A stretch of 57,273 nucleotides of DNA from Cyclobacteriaceae bacterium (GCA_029858965.1 JAOUDZ010000023.1:1-57273); one strand, 5' to 3'; numbered from the stretch's first letter, positions 35,532 through 45,431 are shown. Notes: a model not told the origin generated them from the sequence alone. Numbers and translations: made by a program.

Positions 35532-35695
35532 AATAAGTAGGTTTTAATGTAGGGTTTAAATATACGGTAAAGCCCTGTAGAAACGGAAATTATTACTTTT
35601 ATGTTTTCAGCGCATTCTTTGAATGGCTTCCTGCGGTTTAAACATGAGGACCAATTAAGTTTTCCGCAGTCATGTTGCTCACATCGGTGACGCAA

Positions 35696-36547
35696 TTAGA
35701 AATTGACTATGTTTCCCCGGATAGAAACTATTGCGTTAAAAATGTCTGTCAGCTCTTCACGCTGAAGTACGCGCGAAGGATCTTTTTCTTTTAACAAGGC
35801 AACACGATCCATGGACAGATACATCATTTGGATCCTGAGCAATTCCTGATAAGCAGAAATCCCTTCTGGCTTCATCTGAAGATGGTCGAAGTAACTGATA
35901 AGGTTATTCAACTCATCTTTTTGGTCAAGCAGTGTGCTGAGCAAATTAAAGAAAACCTGGTTTGATGCATTGTCTGGCTTATAAGTTTGCAGCGTAGTAA
36001 CAAGATGATAAAGCTCTTCTATGTAATAGCCCGCCAACGCGGAGGCATGCATGTTCCTGAATGCTTCTCCTTTGCTGGTATTGGTGGCATCCTTGATTTG
36101 CTGCCTGATCTTTGTTTCCAGCCCTTCATCTCCTGCTGTGATGTCATCAAACCGCAATTCTACGGCCTGGCTGAATTCCTTTTTTATCCCGGTATTGTCG
36201 GACAATCTCAAACAGGCATCGAAATATCGAATTATTTCGTCACGTCGGTCGTATGCGATCAGGTATTTCAGGTCTGACAAATAAATACCAAAGTTCGCTG
36301 CAGTTTGCCCTTTGTTATGAAGGTTTGCATAATGAGCTATGCGATTGACATCATTCAACGAGGCGAGATTGAAGGCAATACCTGTGCCTCGTATGGTGGC
36401 TGTAACGTTGGAATTGCGGAAGGATTTGAGCACTGCATCCTCCACAGCGGCTGCGTCGCGCTCATCAAATTTAGGCTGTTCGTTTGAATGACCGTTTTTT
36501 GGTCCACAGGCCGTAAGTAAACTGATAGACAGGCAGATTGTGTGCAT
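35696..36547 (-). CDS. Lipoprotein of unknown function, paralogue of the one at 18.9 kb
   Basis: From the ATG at 36547 the protein is 283 residues with a lipoprotein leader ending in LLTAC (Cys14); an in-frame ATG at 36595 is an alternative start. The body is helical and acidic. It shares with the protein at 18956 the block GQTAANFGIYLSDLKYLIAYD (there ENAAANMGIYLSDLNYSIAYG), then CLRLSDNTGI (there AHELSKTIGI), and AGYYIEELYHLVTTLQTY (there MAAYQIENLHLALGTLES). The order and spacing of the blocks are the same, so they are paralogues. No motif suggests an activity. The RND efflux operon starts divergently 414 bp away. Confidence 0.8.
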   Translation of the reverse strand: MHTICLSISLLTACGPKNGHSNEQPKFDERDAAAVEDAVLKSFRNSNVTATIRGTGIAFNLASLNDVNRIAHYANLHNKGQTAANFGIYLSDLKYLIAYDRRDEIIRYFDACLRLSDNTGIKKEFSQAVELRFDDITAGDEGLETKIRQQIKDATNTSKGEAFRNMHASALAGYYIEELYHLVTTLQTYKPDNASNQVFFNLLSTLLDQKDELNNLISYFDHLQMKPEGISAYQELLRIQMMYLSMDRVALLKEKDPSRVLQREELTDIFNAIVSIRGNIVNF

Positions 36548-36595
36548 CCAGTAGGAGGAACATTGCTTCTTAGTTTCTGGGTGGCGAAAGGTCAT

Positions 36596-36960
36596 TACGA
36601 AGGTGCTGGAAATTGGGGTTTAATCGTGTGTAAGTTAATCAATGAATTCTGTTTTAATAGTTCATCGAATCGCGAAAATAAAACGAGTCGGCCTCCGGCC
36701 GGGAACGCGGTTGATTGAGATCAACTTACTGGAAGCGTAAGGAGAAAAGTATATATCCGTACCAATTGCACCAACTGATGGAGATTATACTATTTAAAGA
36801 TGTCTGCATAATAAAAGGCGGGGTGGCCTTGAGGACAGCAGACACAGTTAGGGTCACAACAAAAGAGGAGCCCCAGGCAAAATGCGCCAATATGGGTTGG
36901 AGAATAGTTGTTAATACCTATTTTCGTCTTACTTTTGAATTTTACCGATCGTTAAAACTC
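36596..36960. other. Intergenic region before the RND efflux operon
   Basis: This divergent gap between the lipoprotein gene and the membrane fusion protein gene holds the promoter match at 36907-36937. A + strand frame open from 36715 runs into the efflux gene but has no family features in its first 80 codons, so it is not called. No regulator gene is present. Confidence 0.5.
36907..36937 (+). promoter_or_regulatory. Bacteroidota-type promoter of the RND efflux operon
   Basis: GTTG at 36907-36910 and TACTTTTG at 36930-36937 match the Bacteroidota -33 (TTTG) and -7 (TAnnTTTG) elements with a 19-bp spacer. Transcription would begin near 36944, only about 17 bp before the ATG at 36961, which also supports that start codon. 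Confidence 0.65.
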
Positions 36961-38103
36961 ATGCGTAGTGCTAGATATTTCATCATACTGATACTTGGTT
37001 TAGGGCCATTATCTTCCTGCAAGGATGTTACAAAAGGGGTGGAAACTCCTCCTGAATTTCAGGTGATCCAGGTGATCAAGAGAGACATTCCCATTTACAG
37101 AGCTTTTGTTGGTCAGGTGTATGGTTTTCAGGACATTCCTATTCGTGCCAGAGTGGAAGGCTTTGTTGAGGGCGTGCATTTTGATGAGGGTTTAGCAGTA
37201 AAAAAAGGGCAGTTACTTTATACCATAGATCCACAGCCTTACGAAGCCCAGGTGGCCTCCATGCAGGGCGGTGTAGCAGAAGCGCAAACCTATCTGGTAA
37301 ATGCAGAAAACGAACTAGCCAGGTACAAGCCACTCGCAGAAATCAATGCGGTCAGCAAGAGTGATTTGGACGCTGCCCAGGCATCGAGAGATGCTGCCGT
37401 AGCTTCCCTGGACGCGGCAAAAGCGAATTTAAGGATGTCGCAAATTAATCTTAGCTACACCCGGATATTGTCCCCGATTGATGGATTGATTGGTAAGACT
37501 GAGGCCAGAACCGGGGAGTTTGTCGGTCGCGAGCCCAATCCGGTTATTCTCAATGTAGTGTCACAAATTGACCAGATCCGCGTTCAGTTTTTCCTGACAG
37601 AATCCGAATACTTAACAGTGATTCGCAGGTCTATAGCTGAGCACGGAAGAAATAGAAAGATTGACAACATTGAGTTAATGCTGGCAGATGGAACGGCGTA
37701 TGATCAGAAAGGATCGGTTGAATTTTTGGGTCGTAATATTGATACTTCGACAGGGTCAATTCTGGTACAGGCTGTTTTTCCTAATCCCGATCATTTGCTG
37801 AGGCCCGGCATGTTTGCAAAAGTAAATGTTCAGTATGAGTTTCTTACAGGCGCGCTGCTTGTGCCTCAACGATGCGTTATCGAATTGCAGGGGCAGTACT
37901 CCGTCTTTGTGGTGGAAAGCGACAATATGGTTAAATCCAGGCAGGTAAACGTTTCTGACAAGATTGGCGATCTCTGGCTGGTTACTGAGGGTCTGAAACC
38001 AGAAGATAAGATTGTTGTGGATGGCTTGCAGCAAGTTACCTCAGGGATGAAAGTGCTTCCAATCATGACTGAATTTAAAAGTCAAACTCCAGATATCAAG
38101 TAG
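36961..38103 (+). CDS. RND efflux periplasmic adaptor (membrane fusion) lipoprotein
   Basis: The 380-residue protein has a lipoprotein signal (FIILILGLGPLSSC), then the architecture of RND adaptor proteins: a first beta/lipoyl part (IPIRARVEGFVEGVHFDEGLAVKKGQ), a coiled-coil hairpin around residues 100-160 (AQASRDAAVASLDAAKANLRM), the second lipoyl half (ILSPIDGLIGKTEARTGEFVG) and a membrane-proximal domain (GLKPEDKIVVDGLQQVTSGMKV). It links the inner-membrane pump to the outer-membrane channel. The start at 36961 fits both the signal peptide and a promoter 20 bp upstream; the frame extends further upstream without homology. The pump gene follows after 2 bp. Confidence 0.92.
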   Translation: MRSARYFIILILGLGPLSSCKDVTKGVETPPEFQVIQVIKRDIPIYRAFVGQVYGFQDIPIRARVEGFVEGVHFDEGLAVKKGQLLYTIDPQPYEAQVASMQGGVAEAQTYLVNAENELARYKPLAEINAVSKSDLDAAQASRDAAVASLDAAKANLRMSQINLSYTRILSPIDGLIGKTEARTGEFVGREPNPVILNVVSQIDQIRVQFFLTESEYLTVIRRSIAEHGRNRKIDNIELMLADGTAYDQKGSVEFLGRNIDTSTGSILVQAVFPNPDHLLRPGMFAKVNVQYEFLTGALLVPQRCVIELQGQYSVFVVESDNMVKSRQVNVSDKIGDLWLVTEGLKPEDKIVVDGLQQVTSGMKVLPIMTEFKSQTPDIK

Positions 38104-38105
38104 CG

Positions 38106-41100
38106 ATGGCAGAGCAGTCCGGTAATTTTTTTGTACGCAGGCCCATCGTTGCTATGGTCATTGCCATAGTGATTGTGATTGTGGGAGGCGTGGCCATGAT
38201 TGGCTTGCCGATTGAGCAATACCCTAATCTTACCCCGCCTGTTGTGGAAGTCAGAGGAACCTATACAGGGGCCAATGCCATCAGCGTGGAGGAATCCGTG
38301 GCCACACCCGTTGAGCAGGAGATGAATGGCGTAGACAATATGATCTACATGAAATCCACCAACTCCAACGACGGTACCATGGTGCTTCAGGTGTCGTTCG
38401 ATGTAGGCACAGATCCGGATATGAATACGGTATTGGCCCAAAACAGGGTTTCAGCGGCTTCGGCCAAGTTGCCCCAGGAGGTCACGAAATATGGGGTCAC
38501 CACAAAGAAGTCGCTACCCAACATCATGCTGGCGATCGCGCTCACCTCAGATGGGCGCTATGATCAGGACTTTCTGGGCAATTACGCCCTGATAAACATA
38601 AAGGATCGGCTTGCCAGGATAAGGGGTATCGGGCGGGTAGATGTGTTGGGTAGTTCTGACTACTCCATGAGAATATGGGTAAAACCTGATATTCTGTCGA
38701 AGCGGGGGATTACCATCCCGGAAATTCTTGAAGCGATCAATGCGCAAAATGTAATTGTGCCCGGAGGGAAATTCGGCGCCGAACCAGCCCCTACCGGAAC
38801 CGAATTTACCTATACCGTCCGATTGCCGGAAAGATTCAATTCGCCGGAAGCCTTTGAGGCTATTGTGGTACGGACTAACCCTGACGGTTCGCAGGTGAAA
38901 ATCGGAGACATTGCAACGGTAAAACTAGGCGTGGAAACATATAATATGATTCCGCGCATGAACAAGCAAACCTGTTCGATCATCACTTGCTATCAGGCTC
39001 CTGGATCGAATGCGGTTGAATTGGCGGAGAATATTTTGGCCGAGATGGACGCCATTGCGGCGAACTTTCCGGAGAGCATTAAATATGATGTGGCACTTGA
39101 CTCCACGTTGCCCATTACCGCCGGCATCGATGATATCGTAGAAACCCTGATCATCGCGTTGATACTCGTGGTCTTTGTGGTCTTTGTTTTCATTCAGGAC
39201 TGGAGGGCCACCTTGATTCCAACGCTGGCCATACCGGTTTCTCTGGTGGGGGCTTTCATGTTTTTCCCGATCCTGGGATTTACCATTAATGTGCTTTCCT
39301 TGCTCGGCCTGGTGCTGGCGATAGGTATCGTGGTGGATGACGCCATTGTCGTTGTGGAGGCCGTGCAGGTGAATATTGAAAAAGGGATGCGTCCTAAAGA
39401 AGCGACCATTGATGCCATGAATAAGGTCACGGCCCCGGTAATTGCCACGACGCTCGTGCTGATTGCGGTATTCATTCCGGTGGCAGGCATGGCCGGTATT
39501 ACAGGGCTTCTTTACCAGCAATTTGCCATCACCATTGTCGTTTCAGTAATTGTGTCCATGGTCAATGCGCTCACCCTGAGCCCGGCACTTTGTTCCATAT
39601 TGCTAAAAGAACCCAAACCGTATGGCGGGCCATTGGGTTGGTTCTTTAAGAAATTCAATAAAGGAATGGACCGCACCACGGATGCCTATATGGGATTCAC
39701 CAACGTGGTCACGCGAAAAATCAAACGGGGCGTCATCTTCATTGTGATCATGACCGCGGGTACGGTGGTCGTCGGCAGCCTGGTTCCGGGCGGGTTTATC
39801 CCTGAAGAGGACATGGGGTATTTCTACATTAACATTCAGCTTCCCAACGCTGCCTCTATCCAAAGAACAGATGTGATATCCAGGCAAATTGAGGACGTGA
39901 TCATGAGTAATCCGGATGTTAAGTACCTGACCTCAGCGGCAGGGTATAGCATTCTTGCCGGTTCCGCAGTACCCAACAACGGATTTATGTTCGTGAGTTT
40001 GGTTGACTGGGGCGATCGAGATGCCACAGCTGCCGAAATAATCAGCCAATTAAATGCGCAGTTCGCGAAGACCATCAAGGGGGCCCAGGTTTTTGCGTTT
40101 GGACCCCCCGCTTTGCCGGGCTTAGGCAATGGCTCGGGTTTCAGCATTATGATTCAGGATCGCGGGGGCAATACCCCGGATTACCTCGGCCAGAACACGA
40201 TCAAATTTATTCAGGCAGCAAACCAGAGAAAGGAAATAGGAGCAGCGTTCACCACTTTTCAGGCTAATGTGCCGCAGCGGTTTATGGACATCGATAGAGA
40301 GAAGGCCTTGAAACTCGGGATTTCCCTGAACGACATGTACACCACCATTGGCGCATTCATGGGCGGCGCCTACGTGAATGACTTCACCCGTTTCGGCAGA
40401 CTTTACAAAACGTACATTCAGGCCGAACCTGCATACCGGGTAGATGAAAGCGGAATCGACAACTTCTTCATCAAGAATAAAAACGGAGATATGGTGCCGT
40501 TGGCCACGATTGCGACGATACGGCCAGTTTCAGGTCCTGATTACACAAACCGGTTTAATCTGTTCCGTGCAGTGGAAGTGACAGGGGGTCCTGCACCGGG
40601 CTATACTTCTGCACAGGCGATCGCTGCATTGGAGGAGGTAGCGGCTGCTACGCTGCCACCTGACATGGGATATTCCTGGAATGCAATGTCTTTTCAGGAA
40701 AAGAAAGCCTCCGGTTCCCTGGGAGTCATCCTCATATTTTCATTGTTATTCGTGTTCCTGATTCTCTCTGCACAGTATGAAAGCTGGTCGCTTCCGTTTT
40801 CAATCTTACTCGGGACGCCATTCGCCATTTTTGGTGCCTTGTTCTTCTTATGGATTTCGAGATTCATGAGTCCGACTTTTGAAAACAACATCTTTGCCCA
40901 GGTATCATTTGTCATGCTGATCGGCATGGCGGCAAAAAATGCGATCCTTATTGTGGAATTTGCCAACGATGAATTCAAGAAGGGATTAAGCCTGTTTGAC
41001 GCAGCGATTGAGGCTGCCAAATCCAGGTTTAGGCCAATTCTTATGACGGCTTTTTCATTTATTCTTGGCGTATTTCCCCTCGTCATTGCTTCAGGTTCAG

Positions 41101-41264
41101 GCGCAGAGGCGAGAAAGGTAATGGGAATGGCACTGTTGGGGGGGATGACCCTTGCTACTTTACTGGGCGTATTCTTTTATCCCATGCTGTTTGTCATGAT
41201 TGGCAAGCTGGCGGGTTATGAAAAGAAGCGCGAAAAAGAAATTAGTAGCAAATCTGTAAATTGA
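38106..41264 (+). CDS. RND multidrug efflux permease (HAE1/AcrB type)
   Basis: The 1052-residue inner-membrane pump has the standard layout of 12 membrane helices with two large periplasmic loops, after helix 1 and helix 7. The helix 4 motif GIVVDDAIVVVE carries the two aspartates of the proton relay, and helix 10 has AKNAILIVEFA with the matching lysine. The region FGPPALPGLGNGSGF and the LGISLNDMY segment in the second loop are typical of the HAE1 group, which exports drugs, dyes and bile-salt-like compounds using the proton gradient. It is flanked by adaptor and channel genes with almost no gap. The substrate range cannot be told from sequence. Confidence 0.95.
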   Translation: MAEQSGNFFVRRPIVAMVIAIVIVIVGGVAMIGLPIEQYPNLTPPVVEVRGTYTGANAISVEESVATPVEQEMNGVDNMIYMKSTNSNDGTMVLQVSFDVGTDPDMNTVLAQNRVSAASAKLPQEVTKYGVTTKKSLPNIMLAIALTSDGRYDQDFLGNYALINIKDRLARIRGIGRVDVLGSSDYSMRIWVKPDILSKRGITIPEILEAINAQNVIVPGGKFGAEPAPTGTEFTYTVRLPERFNSPEAFEAIVVRTNPDGSQVKIGDIATVKLGVETYNMIPRMNKQTCSIITCYQAPGSNAVELAENILAEMDAIAANFPESIKYDVALDSTLPITAGIDDIVETLIIALILVVFVVFVFIQDWRATLIPTLAIPVSLVGAFMFFPILGFTINVLSLLGLVLAIGIVVDDAIVVVEAVQVNIEKGMRPKEATIDAMNKVTAPVIATTLVLIAVFIPVAGMAGITGLLYQQFAITIVVSVIVSMVNALTLSPALCSILLKEPKPYGGPLGWFFKKFNKGMDRTTDAYMGFTNVVTRKIKRGVIFIVIMTAGTVVVGSLVPGGFIPEEDMGYFYINIQLPNAASIQRTDVISRQIEDVIMSNPDVKYLTSAAGYSILAGSAVPNNGFMFVSLVDWGDRDATAAEIISQLNAQFAKTIKGAQVFAFGPPALPGLGNGSGFSIMIQDRGGNTPDYLGQNTIKFIQAANQRKEIGAAFTTFQANVPQRFMDIDREKALKLGISLNDMYTTIGAFMGGAYVNDFTRFGRLYKTYIQAEPAYRVDESGIDNFFIKNKNGDMVPLATIATIRPVSGPDYTNRFNLFRAVEVTGGPAPGYTSAQAIAALEEVAAATLPPDMGYSWNAMSFQEKKASGSLGVILIFSLLFVFLILSAQYESWSLPFSILLGTPFAIFGALFFLWISRFMSPTFENNIFAQVSFVMLIGMAAKNAILIVEFANDEFKKGLSLFDAAIEAAKSRFRPILMTAFSFILGVFPLVIASGSGAEARKVMGMALLGGMTLATLLGVFFYPMLFVMIGKLAGYEKKREKEISSKSVN

Positions 41265-41269
41265 TTGAG

Positions 41270-42715
41270 ATGGAGCGCAGGTTTAAGTATTTAATGGTTT
41301 TTCTAGTTTCAATCGCGGCGCTTGAGGGCTGCAAAGTAGGCCCTGGCTTCAAGGCCCGTAGAAATCAAATTGATTCATTGGCGACGTATCGCTATGACAG
41401 TCTCCGACTCGCAATGACCGAATCGGAGTTGAACGTGAGCTGGTGGGAACTGTTCAAGGAACCTGTGCTGAACACTTTGATTGATATCGGGCTAAAGGAA
41501 AATAAGGATCTTTTGATTGCGACCAGCAGAATAGCACAGTCAAGGGCCGTATTGGGCATCACACAGGCAAATCTATATCCAAGTTTTGGATATGACTTCG
41601 GTATGCAGCGGGGTAACTTCATTAACGGCCAGCCACTAAATGCGGAAGGCGATGCTACGAATATTTACGCCGGATTTGGTACCCTGAACTGGGAAATTGA
41701 CTTCTGGGGCAAATTCAGGAGGGCCAATGAAGCCGCGAGGGCTGATCTGGTGGCCACAGAATACGGCCGGAGATCGGTACAAATAGGCTTAATCTCTCAG
41801 ATCGCTGCAACCTATTACCAACTCCTTGATTTCCGATGGCGCTTGTATATTACGCGCCAGACGCTTGCGCTGAGAGAACGGTCGTTGTTCATCGTCCAGG
41901 CCAGGTTTGACGAGGGCATTGCGGCAGAGATTGAACTCAATCAGGCGCAGATCCAGCGCGCCATTGCAGCGTCTGCAGTACCCCTTTATGTCAGAAGTGT
42001 GGCGCAGACAGAGAATGCATTATCAATTTTGCTGGGACAGAACCCGCACTCCATTGTCACGGGAAGTGAGCTTTTCGACCAGTCATTTCCACCCGATATC
42101 CCGGTGGGCATTCCGTCCATGCTGATGGCGCGGCGACCAGACATACTTCAATCTGAAATGCTGCTGCACGCCCAAACCGCCAGGGTGGGCGTTGCCATCG
42201 CCCAGCGATTGCCGGCGATCGGCATTACAGGTCTTTTTGGCGCGGCAAGCACGGAATTGTCGGCGTTGACGCTGAATCCAGCGGCATTTGCGATTGGTGG
42301 CGCAGCGCTTGGGCCAATCTTTCAATTCAACAAGAACAAAAGGCGTGTCGAACTTGAAAGAAGGCGCACCGAGCAGGCTGCTTATGAGTATGAAAGAACC
42401 GTGATCACCGCTTTTAAGGAAGTGGAAGATGCCTTAATAGAAATCTCTACACTGAAAAATCAATTGCAAGCCAGACGTGATCACGTTGCCGCGGCAAAGA
42501 ATGCCCAGATGCTGTCCACGGAACGGTATGAAAAGGGGGTCACCAGTTATCTGGAGTTAATTGAAAGCCAGCGACAAGCCTTTGAAGCACAGCTGAGTTT
42601 ATCGGAAACTACGCAAAGACTTTTCAATGGCTATGTGAACCTTTATAAAGCGCTTGGTGGGGGATGGATCAATGAACAGGAGGAGGCCGATTTTCTGAAC
42701 AGCCAGCAAAAATAG
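41270..42715 (+). CDS. Outer-membrane efflux channel lipoprotein (OprM/NodT type)
   Basis: The 481-residue protein has a lipoprotein leader (VFLVSIAALEGC) and the duplicated four-helix/beta layout of TolC-like channels. Recognisable segments are WWELFKEPVLNTLIDIGLKENKDLLIATSRI near the start, WEIDFWGKFRRANEAARADL, then a second copy around ARRPDILQSEMLLHAQTARVGVA, and a C-terminal ELIESQRQAFEAQL. This is the third part of the tripartite pump. It starts at the ATG 5 bp after the permease stop. I see no regulator in the operon. A weak hairpin with a T run (around 42760) may end the transcript. Confidence 0.93.
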   Translation: MERRFKYLMVFLVSIAALEGCKVGPGFKARRNQIDSLATYRYDSLRLAMTESELNVSWWELFKEPVLNTLIDIGLKENKDLLIATSRIAQSRAVLGITQANLYPSFGYDFGMQRGNFINGQPLNAEGDATNIYAGFGTLNWEIDFWGKFRRANEAARADLVATEYGRRSVQIGLISQIAATYYQLLDFRWRLYITRQTLALRERSLFIVQARFDEGIAAEIELNQAQIQRAIAASAVPLYVRSVAQTENALSILLGQNPHSIVTGSELFDQSFPPDIPVGIPSMLMARRPDILQSEMLLHAQTARVGVAIAQRLPAIGITGLFGAASTELSALTLNPAAFAIGGAALGPIFQFNKNKRRVELERRRTEQAAYEYERTVITAFKEVEDALIEISTLKNQLQARRDHVAAAKNAQMLSTERYEKGVTSYLELIESQRQAFEAQLSLSETTQRLFNGYVNLYKALGGGWINEQEEADFLNSQQK

Positions 42716-42821
42716 GATCCCTTTTGAAGAAAATCAGAAGTTTGGTATTCAACAAAAAGCTCTAAGCGGACAGCTATTTTTTCGATCACCTGGATTGAAG
42801 GCCTCTTCATAGAGGTTGGGT

Positions 42822-42862
42822 CAAAAAAAAATCCCTTCCTGCGAACTGCAGAAAGGGATTTG
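42822..42862 (-). terminator. Intrinsic terminator of the small secreted protein gene
   Basis: Read on the minus strand, a stem AATCCCTT-CTGC pairs with GCAG-AAGGGATT around a short loop and runs straight into nine T residues. It begins right after the stop codon of the gene at 42868. Confidence 0.88.
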
Positions 42863-42867
42863 ATGTG

Positions 42868-43326
42868 TCACTGCTTGTTCAAGAGTGGGATTTGGCTGTT
42901 CAGCTCATTCAGCACGCCGACATTGATGGCATCTTCAATCTGATAAAATCGCGCTGCGACTGAAGTTGAAATACTCTTTTTTACCGTTCCGTAGTACTTT
43001 TCCCGTAACGCTATCTCCTTCTTTTTTATGGCTGCGCTTTCTTTCACCAATGCATCAGCGGTGGCATCATCCATATTTTCGTATTTATCAATATATGTTT
43101 CAATTAAGTTAATCCTGCGCGTGCCAGCTTCCGTCCGCTCTTGCTCGTACTTTTCATAGATAGGCCAGAATTTTGTTGCATCGGCATCGCTTAGCTGCAA
43201 AAACTCAGCAACAAGAGCCTTTTTTTCCAACCTGAAAGCACTGCGTATAAGTTCAGTTTCTGTTTTTTGCCCAAAGGCGAACATGCAAACGAAGATTGCA
43301 GAGAGTGTAATGATTCCTTTTTTCAT
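42868..43326 (-). CDS. Small secreted helical protein of unknown function
   Basis: The 152-residue protein has a signal peptide (ITLSAIFVCMFAFG) and a mature part that is nearly all charged helix: LEKKALVAEFLQLSDADATKFWPIYEKYEQERTEAG is followed by long Lys/Glu-rich helices. The FLQLSD...KFWPIYEKYE pattern is seen in periplasmic Spy/CpxP-like sensor or chaperone proteins of Bacteroidota, but the LTxxQ motif of true Spy proteins is not evident. It stands alone, with its own terminator on the minus strand. Confidence 0.65.
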   Translation of the reverse strand: MKKGIITLSAIFVCMFAFGQKTETELIRSAFRLEKKALVAEFLQLSDADATKFWPIYEKYEQERTEAGTRRINLIETYIDKYENMDDATADALVKESAAIKKKEIALREKYYGTVKKSISTSVAARFYQIEDAINVGVLNELNSQIPLLNKQ

Positions 43327-43627
43327 AATTTTTTAAAAGTTTGGCAATAATAGGCAAAAAACCGGATTGATTATAATCAGAAAATCTTTAATTCCAGCTT
43401 CGCTCACGCTCTTCCCTGATTGACATTCCTTACCAATGAGGAATGGAGTTATCTCAATCGTTGCGGATTTGTGCAAGGCACTCCACATATTACGTGAATT
43501 CCTTGCAAGACCGGCGACAGCGATGAGGGCGAATGGACAGAACATACGTATAGACTACCTATGGCAGCACATCGAGGATTGACAGAAATAGTCTGCTGGC
43601 CTACTCTAATACTAGTGAGTTGCTCCT
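43327..43627. other. Intergenic region without a recognised gene
   Basis: This 301-bp stretch lies between two small secreted-protein genes on the minus strand. A 70-codon frame there (43333-43545) has no signal peptide, known motif or close start context. The region directly before 43326 is AT-rich and likely the promoter of the upstream-reading gene. Confidence 0.4.
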
Positions 43628-44119
43628 TTAATTTTTGACAAGTACACTGACTGGGGGCGCCACCTTGTTCTTCTTTGGCTTATCGTTTACGTACTTGTAG
43701 AAGAATATTTTTACAGCTTCCCGGTCCGTCGTGTAGGCAGTAATGCTCATGCCATCCGTTATCGTCGCAAGAGCATCAGGTTCCGATGCTGACATCATTG
43801 CAGGATCGAATTTTAAGCCTGACGCTGTCAATGACTCAAAAGTCCCGTCTTCTTTGGCAACCAGCACTGGAAATTTTATTTTTCCATTTTCCACATCTAC
43901 TTTCCCCAAAAAGCACTGTGCATAACCCTCCTTGCGAACGGAGATGATGATCTGCTGGGACCCATCGGGTATAGGTTTTGCACCGCGTTCTCTGAATAAC
44001 GTATACCATTCTCCATAGCAGTCCTTTCCCGGTGCCGCGGTCGATTTTGTTTGTGCAAAAGCAGGTGATATGAACATCGCAAGCAGGGCAGCGATAAGAA
44101 TTCTTTTTGATCTGATCAT
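43628..44119 (-). CDS. Small secreted protein of unknown function
   Basis: From the ATG at 44119 the protein is 163 residues with a clear signal peptide (MIRSKRILIAALLAMFISPAFAQ). The mature part has one notable block, GSQQIIISVRKEGYAQCFLGKVDVENGKIKFPVLVAKEDG, which looks like beta strands, and an Lys-rich tail. I do not recognise the family. An upstream in-frame start at 44245 would add 42 residues ahead of the signal and is not used. The gene stands alone. Confidence 0.65.
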   Translation of the reverse strand: MIRSKRILIAALLAMFISPAFAQTKSTAAPGKDCYGEWYTLFRERGAKPIPDGSQQIIISVRKEGYAQCFLGKVDVENGKIKFPVLVAKEDGTFESLTASGLKFDPAMMSASEPDALATITDGMSITAYTTDREAVKIFFYKYVNDKPKKNKVAPPVSVLVKN

Positions 44120-44534
44120 AATGGTAAAATAATTTGTTGGTCTTGAATTGATAACTGATTGTTGCCCGAAATATACAGAAGTTCCGATTATTTCGGCTAT
44201 TGCCCTTCCCTTTTCTCTCTGAGAAATCCGCAAAAATGTTGACAATTAAGCAGATATGAGCAATTGGCAGCGACAAGAGCTGGGGCTCCGGAATCACCGT
44301 TTTCTATTTCAGCGTTGTATTTTCTTTAAGTTGTTGTTGAGATTTCAAAATTGAGCTATTCCTCAGGACTGAAATCTTTTGGAATGATATAATTATTTAG
44401 GAATAAATTTTCGACCTTTCATGCTGATACTGCATTGTATACGCCCACTGACGCAAGTAGGTCATACAGTGATATTGTCAGGGATCAGATCAGATTCCCG
44501 TTAAAATGGAACTCATTATAACTCACATACAGGA
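44120..44534. other. Intergenic region without a recognised gene
   Basis: This 415-bp divergent gap separates the secreted protein gene at 44119 from the one at 44535. It is AT-rich, as expected for two promoters, and no exact TAnnTTTG element, terminator or coding remnant was recognised. Confidence 0.4.
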
Positions 44535-45431
44535 ATGAATCGAAGTGCACTATACTGGAGTTTTGTCGTTGTGTTGTTGGTGTCGTTCAAGGTAGTGGCA
44601 CAGCTCCCCTCCAACCGCGTAAAGCCAGCGACGATGTATTACGCGGGAGATACTGTTAAATCACCCCGCCTTGGTCTTAGGGCGCAAATTCCAGCTGGCT
44701 GGGAAGGTGTCTTGCCCAGGGATACAGAAGTGTTTTTGCTGATGTCTGTGGATAATTCAATTTCTGAAATTTATGTGGTCGTAAACGAAAATGTGGACTT
44801 GGCAGGTCAACAAAAGCGTTGGGAGGCTGGTTTGAATCTATCGGACGCACTGAAGTTGGAGCTCAGCGGAACGATTACATTGCGGGGGACAAATGTGATT
44901 TGTGCTGAGGGGAGGCTGGGGGGAGCCAAAGCGAATAACCAGGAGAAAATATACGTAGAGGCAAAGTGCAGCCCTGCGGGATTTTGCGTGTCTTACTTGC
45001 TGACTGCAGATCCATCCGCATTTGAAAATGCAAAGAGAGGATTGCAGGCATTTGTCGACAATACAATTTTCGAAGAACCTTCAACGGAATCGCCGTATGC
45101 CAATTTCAATTGGAATAACTTTCTGTCCGGAAAGGTACTTTTAATGATTGGTTACGAAAAAAGGAGCAAGCGGGAAGATAATGTTAGTCTTTGTTCAGAT
45201 GGTTCATTTCGTTCCAGGATTACACGCACCGGAATTTTCAAAGATCAGGGAAAAGGATACCAGGGTACTAAGCGGGGTAGGTGGAGTGTCCAAGGCAACG
45301 GTGAAAAAGCAATATTAACACTGGCATTCGATAAGAATCCTGCTTTTGATGTTGAGATGGAAATAAAAGATGAAGAGATCTATATCAGAGGAAGCCGATA
45401 TTTCGTAGGCGAAAGTGAAGAGTGCAAATAA
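44535..45431 (+). CDS. Secreted protein of unknown function
   Basis: The 298-residue protein has a signal peptide (ALYWSFVVVLLVSFKVVAQ). The first half is a mixed fold (LRAQIPAGWEGVLPRDTEVFLLM, ISEIYVVVNENVDLAGQQ) somewhat like small stress-type or SRPBCC-like envelope proteins. The second half has LCSDGSFRSRITRTGIFKDQ and KRGRWSVQGNGEKAILTLAF, which resembles lipocalin-like beta strands. Neither part gives a confident family. It is followed after 181 bp by the CotH-like gene on the same strand and may belong with it, but this is only proximity. Confidence 0.6.
   Translation: MNRSALYWSFVVVLLVSFKVVAQLPSNRVKPATMYYAGDTVKSPRLGLRAQIPAGWEGVLPRDTEVFLLMSVDNSISEIYVVVNENVDLAGQQKRWEAGLNLSDALKLELSGTITLRGTNVICAEGRLGGAKANNQEKIYVEAKCSPAGFCVSYLLTADPSAFENAKRGLQAFVDNTIFEEPSTESPYANFNWNNFLSGKVLLMIGYEKRSKREDNVSLCSDGSFRSRITRTGIFKDQGKGYQGTKRGRWSVQGNGEKAILTLAFDKNPAFDVEMEIKDEEIYIRGSRYFVGESEECK

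Noticed and set aside
38925-39521. A 198-codon His/Arg/Asn-rich frame antisense to the RND permease
   Set aside because: The permease is complete and conserved; the antisense composition is typical of a shadow frame.
43333-43545. A 70-codon minus-strand frame between two secreted-protein genes
   Set aside because: No recognisable protein features and no promoter or start context; the gap is more likely promoter sequence.
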